Shown: piece after piece, positions 58,395 through 64,000 of the stretch
Numbering within the stretch: the stretch's first letter is position 1
Layout of the letters: each line of letters starts with the position of its first letter
DNA from: Nocardioides sp. SYSU D00065
GTDB taxonomy: Bacteria > Actinomycetota > Actinomycetes > Propionibacteriales > Nocardioidaceae
Assembly: GCF_017916425.1 (NCBI RefSeq)
Contig: NZ_JAFMSX010000002.1
Span: forward strand, 862,413-926,412
Length of the DNA stretch: 64,000 nt
Reading direction: 5' to 3'
The notes under the pieces: model-generated
Told to the model about the DNA's origin: nothing
Database searches by the model: none
Seen by the model: only the letters and a program-made list of their open reading frames with translations
Position numbers and translations under genes: made by a program

Positions 58395-59065
58395 GCGAGT
58401 CCCAGCCGATCCGCCTCGCCGTCGTCGACGACGACCCGATGGTGCGCGCGGCCCTCAAGATGATGCTCGGCGGCAGCTCCGGGATCACCGTCGTGGCGGA
58501 GGCCGAGGACGGCGAGGAAGCCCTGCGGGTGGTGCCGACCTCGGGCGCCGACGTGGTCCTGATGGACATCCGGATGCCGGTGCGCGACGGGCTCAGCGCG
58601 ACCGAGGAGCTGCGCCGGACGCACCCGGACCTCAAGGTCATCGTGCTGACGACCTTCGACACCGACGACATGGTGCTGCGCGCGCTGCGCATCGGGGCGG
58701 CCGGCTTCCTGCTCAAGGACACGCCGCCGGCTCGTCTCGTCGAGGCGATCCGGACCGTGGCCTCGGGCCAGCCGATGCTGTCCCCGAGCGTGACCGCGCA
58801 GCTGATCGCGGCCGTCACCAGCGACGGGTCCGCCTCGCAGGCGCGGGACCGCGCCCGGGCCGCGCAGGCCGCGTTGGAGCTGCTCACCGAGCGGGAGCGC
58901 GACGTCGCGCTCGGCGTCGCCCGCGGCCTGAGCAACGCCGAGATCGCGGCCGAGCTCTACATGGGCGTACCCACGGTGAAGACGCACGTCGGGCGGCTGT
59001 TCACCAAGCTGGGCGTCGAGAACCGGGTGCAGGTGGCGATCCTGGTCCACGACGCCCAGGCCTGA
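58391..59065 (+). CDS. NarL/FixJ-family response regulator
   Basis: 224 residues from GTG 58391, which overlaps the kinase stop by four bases (GTGA); an ATG at 58373 inside the kinase gene is the alternative. Receiver domain: acidic pocket 'VVDDDPMVR', phospho-acceptor Asp59 ('VVLMDIRMPVRDG') and Lys of 'FLLKDTPPA'. LuxR-type HTH: 'LTERERDVALGVARG' and 'NAEIAAELYMGVPTVKTHV'. It probably activates the divergent ABC exporter genes. Confidence 0.92.
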   Translation: MSESQPIRLAVVDDDPMVRAALKMMLGGSSGITVVAEAEDGEEALRVVPTSGADVVLMDIRMPVRDGLSATEELRRTHPDLKVIVLTTFDTDDMVLRALRIGAAGFLLKDTPPARLVEAIRTVASGQPMLSPSVTAQLIAAVTSDGSASQARDRARAAQAALELLTERERDVALGVARGLSNAEIAAELYMGVPTVKTHVGRLFTKLGVENRVQVAILVHDAQA

Positions 59066-59079
59066 GCGGCGCGGAGCGG

Positions 59080-59451
59080 CTAGCGCACCTCGAGCAGGTC
59101 GACGACGAAGATCAGCGTCTCGCCGGGGGCGATCGCACCGCCGGCGCCACGGTCGCCGTAGCCGAGGTGCGGCGGGATGACCAGGCGACGCCGGCCGCCG
59201 ACCTTCATGCCCTGCACGCCGGTGTCCCAGCCGGAGATGACCTGGCCGATGCCGAGGCGGAACTGCAGCGGGGTGCCGCGGTTGTAGGAGGCGTCGAACT
59301 CCTCGCCGGTGGAGTGGGCGACGCCCACGTAGTGGACCGAGACGGTCGAGCCGGCCGTGGCCTCGGCTCCGTCGCCCTCCACGAGGTCGGTGACCTCGAG
59401 GTCGGCGGGCGCCTCGCCCAGGTGGGGGTCGACGTCAGGCTTCTGGCTCAC
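59080..59451 (-). CDS. FKBP-type peptidyl-prolyl cis-trans isomerase
   Basis: A 123-residue single FKBP domain. 'VSVHYVGVAHSTGEEFDASY', 'GQVISGWDTGVQGMKVGG' and 'RRRLVIPPHLGYG' hold the conserved active-site aromatics (Tyr, Phe, Trp, Tyr). No signal peptide, so it is cytosolic. GTG at 59451 has GGAG five bases upstream. It catalyses proline isomerisation in protein folding. Confidence 0.92.
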   Translation of the reverse strand: MSQKPDVDPHLGEAPADLEVTDLVEGDGAEATAGSTVSVHYVGVAHSTGEEFDASYNRGTPLQFRLGIGQVISGWDTGVQGMKVGGRRRLVIPPHLGYGDRGAGGAIAPGETLIFVVDLLEVR

Positions 59452-59557
59452 GGTTGCTCCTCGGTTGCTGCGGGTGGACGGGTCCGGTCGGCGGGTGTCG
59501 CCTGCCGGACTGCCACCGTAGCCAAGCTGCGTGCGGCCGACGTCCTCGGTCACCTGC

Positions 59558-60466
59558 TCAGTCGAGGACGGGCGGCGCCTGCCGCTCGCGCAGGCTGCTC
59601 ACCGTGCCGGGGCCGCGTCGCGGCACGTCGGGGTCGAGGTCGTCGTCGCCCAGCGCCCCGAGGAAGGAGAGGGCCGCCTCGTGGAGGTGGCCGTTGGTGG
59701 CCAGCGCGTTGCCGCCCCACGGTCCGTCGGTGCCGTCGAGGGAGGTGAACCGGCCGCCGGCCTCGCGCACGATCACGTCGAGGGCGGCCATGTCGTAGAC
59801 GGCCAGCTCGGGCTCGGCGGCGATGTCCACGGCGCCCTCGGCAAGCAGCATGTAGGACCAGAAGTCGCCGTACGCGCGGGTGCGCCAGCACCGCCGGGTC
59901 AGCGACACGAAGTCGTCGAGCCGGTCGCGCTCGTCCCACCCGGACAGCGAGGAGTAGCTCAGCGAGGCGTCCTCGAGGCGGCGTACGTCGGACACCTCGC
60001 ACCTGGTGGCCTTGAGCAGGGAACGCCCCGTCCAGGCGCCGTGGCCGGCCGAGGCCCACCACCGTCGCTGCAGCTGGGGCGCCGACACCACGCCGAGCAC
60101 CACCTCGTCGTCGACGGCCAGGGCGATCAGCGTCGCCCACACCGGGACGCCGCGCACGTAGTTCTTGGTCCCGTCGATCGGGTCGACGATCCAGCGCCGC
60201 TGGCTGTGGCCAGTGCTGCCCTGCTCCTCGCCGGTGACGGCGTCGCGCGAGCGGACCCGCGACAGGGTGCGGCGGATGCTCTCCTCGACGGCCCTGTCGG
60301 CGTCGGTCACGGGCGTGAGGTCCGGCTTGCTCATCACGTGCAGGTCGAGGGCCTTGAAGCGGGCGAGGGTCAACGAGTCCGCGTCGTCGGCCAGCAGGTG
60401 GGCCAGCCGGAGGTCGTCGGTGTAGTCGATCGAGCCGTTCGCGCGGGACGGTCCGGTGAGGGGCAT
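59558..60466 (-). CDS. hisN: Histidinol-phosphatase, inositol-monophosphatase fold
   Basis: 302 residues. Metal-binding motifs of the IMPase superfamily are present: '[10 protein letters not shown]' (Glu), '[15 protein letters not shown]' and '[17 protein letters not shown]'. The sequence fits the actinobacterial HisN group, which dephosphorylates L-histidinol phosphate in histidine synthesis; other IMPase substrates cannot be excluded. ATG at 60466 is exactly six bases from a TAGCCT -10, so a leaderless mRNA is likely. A 35-residue Pro/Arg tail extends beyond the fold. Confidence 0.83.
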   Translation of the reverse strand: MPLTGPSRANGSIDYTDDLRLAHLLADDADSLTLARFKALDLHVMSKPDLTPVTDADRAVEESIRRTLSRVRSRDAVTGEEQGSTGHSQRRWIVDPIDGTKNYVRGVPVWATLIALAVDDEVVLGVVSAPQLQRRWWASAGHGAWTGRSLLKATRCEVSDVRRLEDASLSYSSLSGWDERDRLDDFVSLTRRCWRTRAYGDFWSYMLLAEGAVDIAAEPELAVYDMAALDVIVREAGGRFTSLDGTDGPWGGNALATNGHLHEAALSFLGALGDDDLDPDVPRRGPGTVSSLRERQAPPVLD

Positions 60467-60472
60467 GTTCAC

Positions 60473-60478
60473 AGGCTA
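60473..60478 (-). promoter_or_regulatory. -10 box TAGCCT for leaderless hisN
   Basis: On the minus strand TAGCCT ends six bases before the ATG at 60466. A GTG at 60472 would fall directly against the box, which favours the ATG. Confidence 0.4.
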
Positions 60479-60495
60479 TTCCCAGCAACGGGTCC

Positions 60496-60501
60496 TACTG
60501 T
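60496..60501 (+). promoter_or_regulatory. -10 box TACTGT for the leaderless DUF2231 gene
   Basis: TACTGT is six bases before the ATG at 60508. With the hisN box it places two divergent promoters in a 41-base gap, so their -35 regions overlap the opposite promoters. Confidence 0.45.
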
Positions 60502-60507
60502 GCACGC

Positions 60508-60972
60508 ATGGAGCTCAACGGAGTGCCGCTGCACCCGCTCGTGGTGCACGCGGTGGTCGTCCTCGGTCCCCTCGGCGCCCTCACCGGACTCGCGTACGCG
60601 TTCGTCCCGAGGTGGCGCTGGCTGCTGCGCTGGCCGCTCGTGGTGCTGGCCGTCGCCACCGCCGTCGCCACCCTCGTCGCCGTCGCGGCGGGGGAGGACC
60701 TCCTCGCCGCGCGGCCGGAGCTGGCGCCGATCGTGGCCGAGCACGAGGAGGACGGCGAGCTGTTGAGGCTGTGGGCCCTCGGCTACGTCGCCGTGGCCGG
60801 GTTCGCGGCGTGGGCGCTCGGGGGGACCTCGGCGCTGGCGTCGGGCAGGGGTGCGCGCGAGACGCGGCTCGGCATCCCCGCCATGCTGCTCCTCGCGGTC
60901 GGTGCGGTCGGCCTCGTGGTGACCATCTACCTCGCCGGCGACTCCGGCGCCCAGGCCGTCTGGGGCGCCTGA
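60508..60972 (+). CDS. DUF2231 membrane protein
   Basis: 154 residues with four helices. 'GVPLHPLVVHAVVVLGPLG' is the DUF2231 opening, with conserved His residues that may bind heme or metal. 'AEHEEDGELLRLWAL' lies in the central loop. Function unknown. It converges on rsgA with one base between the stops. Confidence 0.83.
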   Translation: MELNGVPLHPLVVHAVVVLGPLGALTGLAYAFVPRWRWLLRWPLVVLAVATAVATLVAVAAGEDLLAARPELAPIVAEHEEDGELLRLWALGYVAVAGFAAWALGGTSALASGRGARETRLGIPAMLLLAVGAVGLVVTIYLAGDSGAQAVWGA

Positions 60973-60973
60973 C

Positions 60974-61978
60974 CTACCAGTCCGTCGCGCCCTCGCGCGC
61001 GGCGAGCAGCCGGCGGAACGACTCCACGCGGTCGGGGTCGGCCTGGCCGGCCGCGACCGCCACGTCGAGCCCGCACTCCGGCTCCTCGCTGCCGTGCGTG
61101 CAGCCTCGCGGGCAGTCCTCGGTCATCTCGTCGAGGTCGGGGAAGGCCTCGATCAGCGTCGCCGGCTCCACGTGCGCCAGCCCGAACGAGCGGATGCCGG
61201 GGGTGTCGATGATCCAGCCGTCGCCGTCGGGCAGCTCGAGCAGGTAGGCACTGGTGGAGGTGTGCCGCCCGCGCCCGGTGACCGCGTTGACGATGCCGAC
61301 CTCGCGGCCCGCGTCGGGCACGAGCGCGTTGACGAGGGTGGACTTGCCGACCCCGCTGTGCCCCACCAGCACGCTGGTGCGCCCGCGCAGGCGATCGCGC
61401 AGCTCGGTGAGGTCGCCGGCGCCCTCGCCCCTGAGCTGGGTGACGACCCACGGCACGCCCAGCGAGCGGTACGTCGACAGCAGCGTCTCCGGGTCGGCCA
61501 GGTCGGCCTTGGTCAGGCACAGCAGCGGCGTCATGCCGGCGTCGTACGCCGCGACGAGCGCGCGGTCGATCAGCCGGGGCCGCGGCTCGGGGTCGGCGAG
61601 CGCGGTGACCACGACGAGCTGGTCGGCGTTGGAGACGATCACCCGCTCGACGGGGTCGTCGTCGTCGGCGGTGCGGCGCAGGGTGGTGGTGCGCGGCACC
61701 ACCTCGACGATCCGCGCCAGCGACCCGTCGGCGCCGGAGGTGTCGCCGACCACGCGCACGTGGTCGCCCACCACGACGCCCTTGCGGCCCAGCGGGCGCG
61801 ACTTCATCGCCATCACCCGCTCACCCCCGACCAGCAGCGTGAACCGGCCGCGGTCGACGGTGACGACGCGGCCGTCGACGGCGTCGTCGTAGCTGGGCCG
61901 GTCCTTGGTGCGCGGGCGCGTGCGGCGCCGCGGCCGTTCGTAGTGCTCGTGGTCGTGCTCGGAGTAGCGCCCCGTCAC
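60974..61978 (-). CDS. rsgA: Ribosome small-subunit GTPase RsgA
   Basis: 334 residues. N-terminal OB-fold (about 35-100), a circularly permuted GTPase domain with G4 'LTKADL' before G1 '[12 protein letters not shown]' and G3 'DTPGI', and a C-terminal zinc knuckle '[14 protein letters not shown]'. It assists late 30S maturation. The 30 N-terminal residues are His/Arg-rich. GTG start overlaps the aroA stop by four bases, the common actinobacterial aroA-rsgA pair. Confidence 0.94.
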   Translation of the reverse strand: MTGRYSEHDHEHYERPRRRTRPRTKDRPSYDDAVDGRVVTVDRGRFTLLVGGERVMAMKSRPLGRKGVVVGDHVRVVGDTSGADGSLARIVEVVPRTTTLRRTADDDDPVERVIVSNADQLVVVTALADPEPRPRLIDRALVAAYDAGMTPLLCLTKADLADPETLLSTYRSLGVPWVVTQLRGEGAGDLTELRDRLRGRTSVLVGHSGVGKSTLVNALVPDAGREVGIVNAVTGRGRHTSTSAYLLELPDGDGWIIDTPGIRSFGLAHVEPATLIEAFPDLDEMTEDCPRGCTHGSEEPECGLDVAVAAGQADPDRVESFRRLLAAREGATDW

Positions 61979-63294
61979 GACGCGGCCCCGGAGGTGGGGG
62001 TGCCGTGCACGGCCCGGGTCCACGCGGCGGCGAAGTCGGGGAACGTCTTGGCCGTGGTGGCGACGTCCTCGACCAGGACGCCGTCGACCGCGAGGCCCAG
62101 GACGACCCCGGCGTGGGCCATCCGGTGGTCGGCGTAGGTGCGGAAGACGCCGCCGTGCAGCGGCGCCGGCCGGATGGACAGCCCGTCCTCGCGCTCGGTG
62201 ACGTCGGCACCGAGGCGGCCGAGCTCGGTGGCGAGGGCGGTGATCCGGTCGGTCTCGTGGCCGCGGATGTGCGCGATCCCGCGCAGGTGCGAGGGGGAGT
62301 CGGCCAGGGCACACAGGGCGGCGACGGCCGGGGTCAGCTCGCCGACGTCGTGCAGGTCGAGGTCGACGCCCGAGAGCCGCTCGGGGCCCACCACGGTGAG
62401 GTCGCCGTCCGACAGGCTCACCTCGCAGCCCATCAGCCCCAGGATGTCGCGCAACTGGTCGCCGGGCTGGGTGGTCCGTGCCGGCCAGTCCCGGATCCGC
62501 ACCCGGCCGCCGGTGGCGGCACCCAGCGCCAGGAACGGCGCGGCGTTGGAGAGGTCGGGCTCGATGTCGTGGTCGACGGCCGCGACCGGTCCCGGCGCGA
62601 CCGCCCAGCGGTTGGCGTCCGAGTCGTCCACCTCGACGCCGTGCCGGCGCAGCGTCGCCACGGTCATCTCGATGTGGGGCAGCGAGGGGACCGGCTTGCC
62701 GACGTGGCGTACGTCGACGCCGTGCTCGTAGCGGGCGCCGGCGAGCAGGAGCGCGGAGACGAACTGCGAGGAGGCGCTGGCGTCGATCGTCACCGTCCCG
62801 CCGGGCACCGACCCGGTGCCGTGCACGGCGAAGGGGAGCGCGCCGCGGCCGCCGTCGTCGACCGGCACCCCCAGGGCGCCCAGCGCCGCGAGCATCTGGC
62901 CCACCGGCCGCAGCCGCATGTGGGGGTCGCCGTCGAAGCGGACGGTGCCGCGCGCCAGACCGGTGACCGGCGGCACGAACCGCATCACGGTCCCGGCCAG
63001 GCCGCAGTCCACGTCGGCGTCGCGGTCCCACGCGGCGGGGGTGAGCGCCCAGTCGCCGTCGCGGTCCTCCACGCGGGTGCCCAGCGCGGTGAGTGCCGCC
63101 GCCATGAGCAGGGTGTCGCGCGATCGCAGCGGCCGGCGTACGACGCTCGGTCCGTCGGCGAGCGCGGCGAGCAGCAGGGCGCGGTTGGTCAGCGACTTGC
63201 TGCCGGGCAGCGAGACGACCCGGTCGACCCGGTCGTGGGGTCGGGGGGCCGGCCAGGGGTCGGTCGGCGTCGCGTCGGCAGCAGGCTCACTCAC
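61975..63294 (-). CDS. aroA: 3-phosphoshikimate 1-carboxyvinyltransferase (EPSP synthase)
   Basis: A 439-residue shikimate-pathway enzyme joining PEP and shikimate-3-phosphate. '[19 protein letters not shown]', '[19 protein letters not shown]', '[13 protein letters not shown]' and '[18 protein letters not shown]' are family blocks. The glyphosate-contact loop reads '[12 protein letters not shown]', so the Pro at E. coli position 101 aligns with Phe, a form shared by other actinobacteria. Upstream in a two-gene unit with rsgA. Confidence 0.94.
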   Translation of the reverse strand: MSEPAADATPTDPWPAPRPHDRVDRVVSLPGSKSLTNRALLLAALADGPSVVRRPLRSRDTLLMAAALTALGTRVEDRDGDWALTPAAWDRDADVDCGLAGTVMRFVPPVTGLARGTVRFDGDPHMRLRPVGQMLAALGALGVPVDDGGRGALPFAVHGTGSVPGGTVTIDASASSQFVSALLLAGARYEHGVDVRHVGKPVPSLPHIEMTVATLRRHGVEVDDSDANRWAVAPGPVAAVDHDIEPDLSNAAPFLALGAATGGRVRIRDWPARTTQPGDQLRDILGLMGCEVSLSDGDLTVVGPERLSGVDLDLHDVGELTPAVAALCALADSPSHLRGIAHIRGHETDRITALATELGRLGADVTEREDGLSIRPAPLHGGVFRTYADHRMAHAGVVLGLAVDGVLVEDVATTAKTFPDFAAAWTRAVHGTPTSGAAS

Positions 63295-63310
63295 CCGCGC
63301 ACCCTATCGA

Positions 63311-63327
63311 GATCGGTGGCGCCGATC
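63311..63327 (-). terminator. Small hairpin at the end of the DoxX-like gene
   Basis: GATCGG (63311-63316) and CCGATC (63322-63327) pair around a five-base loop and overlap the stop codon of the DoxX-like gene. Short stem, no U-tract. Confidence 0.3.
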
Positions 63328-63856
63328 AGGTGAGCTGGGCGCGGGCCAGCTTCGCCTCGCGGCGGGCGTCCTTGGCGACCTGCTTGGCCTCGCGGCGTAC
63401 GTCGGACGCGGCACGGCGGGCGCGCCAGGCCAGGCCGGGCCGACCGTCGGTGTCGACGCCCGCGAGGAGGAGACCGCCGAGGATCGAGGTGTTCTTGATG
63501 AACTGCAGCCGCTGCTGGGCCTTGGCCTGCGGGTCGCTCTCCTCCCAGAACGCGTGCCCGGCGAGCGTCGTCGGCACGAGGGAGGCGGCGAGCACGGTGG
63601 CGCTGAGGCGCGGCGCCCGGCCGGTCGCCAGCGCTGCCGCGGCCAGGATCTGGACGCCGGCGTTGATTCGCACCAGGGTGGCCGGGTCGGTCGGAATCGG
63701 CGCCTTGGGAGCGGCCTGCTGCGCGGCGGGGACCACCTTGTCGGTGATCTTCTTGGCCCTCGTCGCGTGCACGTCGGTGGCGCGCAGGGCGTTGATGCCG
63801 CCGGCGACGAAGATCGAGGCCAGCATCGGACGGGCGAGCAAGCGGGTGATCGTCAT
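63326..63856 (-). CDS. DoxX-family membrane protein
   Basis: 176 residues. 'LARPMLASIFVAGGINAL' is a typical DoxX first helix, followed by 'LVRINAGVQILAAAALATG', 'ATVLAASLVPTTLAGHAFW' and 'QFIKNTSILGGLLLAG'. The C-terminal about 35 residues are charged and coiled ('REAKQVAKDARREAKLARA'). DoxX proteins sit in the inner membrane and some form redox complexes; function here is unknown. ATG at 63856 is preferred over an upstream start because the first helix follows directly. Confidence 0.84.
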   Translation of the reverse strand: MTITRLLARPMLASIFVAGGINALRATDVHATRAKKITDKVVPAAQQAAPKAPIPTDPATLVRINAGVQILAAAALATGRAPRLSATVLAASLVPTTLAGHAFWEESDPQAKAQQRLQFIKNTSILGGLLLAGVDTDGRPGLAWRARRAASDVRREAKQVAKDARREAKLARAQLT

Positions 63857-63929
63857 GACCCCTTGTCTACACGACCCGCGGGAGCCGGCGCTCCGTCCGC
63901 AGGGGTACGCCCGTCGGCTCACCTCGGGC

Positions 63930-64000
63930 TCAGCGCAGCGTCGCGTGCCAGGTGTTGTTGGTGGGGTCGGTGTCGCCCTCGGGCGCGGGCAGGGTGGCCG
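63930..64000 (-). CDS. C-terminal end of an unidentified gene (partial)
   Basis: The minus-strand frame ending TGA at 63930-63932 encodes 22 visible residues, 'PAPEGDTDPTNNTWHATLR' at the end. The 'DTDPTNN' turn resembles the last strand of CARDB/Ig-like adhesion domains of secreted proteins, but the fragment is too short to be sure. The rest lies beyond the window. Confidence 0.4.
   Translation of the reverse strand, partial: ATLPAPEGDTDPTNNTWHATLR

Overview
The window is GC-rich, densely coding DNA from a Gram-positive actinobacterium. Frequent GTG starts, 4-base ATGA/GTGA overlaps between genes, leaderless-looking promoters, an F420-type luciferase-like oxidoreductase, SARP-type and DUF3618/DUF4383 proteins and an actinobacterial-style paa operon all fit Nocardioidaceae (Nocardioides or a close relative). 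That placement is inference from gene content; no rRNA is present. I see no tRNA, rRNA, CRISPR, insertion sequence or prophage. No gene-free stretch exceeds 300 bases. The longest are 14383-14672 (direct repeats), 43857-44137 (nothing clear), 46253-46505 (tandem repeats and a long hairpin) and 481-712 (terminator and promoter).

Layout. 1-9.5 kb: the end of a PfkB sugar kinase; a 1970-residue secreted chimera of a ThuA domain, a copper-radical (galactose-oxidase-type) catalytic domain and many adhesive modules; a small tautomerase; and a copper pair (YcnI, CopC-CopD fusion). 9.5-12.1 kb: a minus-strand operon of a lysine-rich histone-like protein, an alpha/beta hydrolase and a spore-photoproduct-lyase-family radical SAM protein. 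12.3-25.2 kb: a stress-flavoured region with a DUF4383 membrane protein, a metallo-beta-lactamase fold protein, an orphan SARP-like regulator facing a manganese catalase and its probable metal exporter, a hemerythrin-like protein, a zinc alcohol dehydrogenase, a four-gene envelope-stress operon (acidic peptide, membrane helix protein, holin-like protein, DUF3618), a fatty acid desaturase, a YbdK-type ligase and an amidohydrolase.

25.2-36.8 kb: acetyltransferase, racemase, cytochrome bd oxidase (cydAB), ACC deaminase with its own GntR regulator, a catalase-fold protein, a CDF transporter, two luciferase-like monooxygenases, an atypical SDR and a thiolase. 36.8-43.9 kb: phenylacetate degradation, with paaZ divergent from paaABCDE and a TetR regulator. 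44-46.5 kb: a SNF2 helicase followed by an unusual repeat and hairpin block. 46.5-51.7 kb: a five-gene operon (acyl-CoA dehydrogenase, SDR, APH-type kinase, phosphatase, SDR) divergent from a TetR gene. The paired kinase and dehydrogenase point to 4-hydroxyacyl-CoA catabolism. 51.7-64 kb: secreted metalloprotease, nucleotidyltransferase, DUF445, S4 protein, ABC exporter divergent from a NarL-type two-component system, FKBP isomerase, hisN, DUF2231, rsgA, aroA, a DoxX-like protein and the end of one more gene.

The strongest points for follow-up are: (1) 11-base-periodic direct repeats between the SARP-like regulator and the Mn-catalase; (2) the ThuA/copper-radical oxidase chimera beside copper-handling genes; (3) the kinase/ACAD operon controlled by a palindrome at the promoter; (4) the acdS-gntR promoter, whose operator runs from the -10 box into the start codon; (5) a recurring TANNNT-N6/7-start arrangement indicating many leaderless transcripts.
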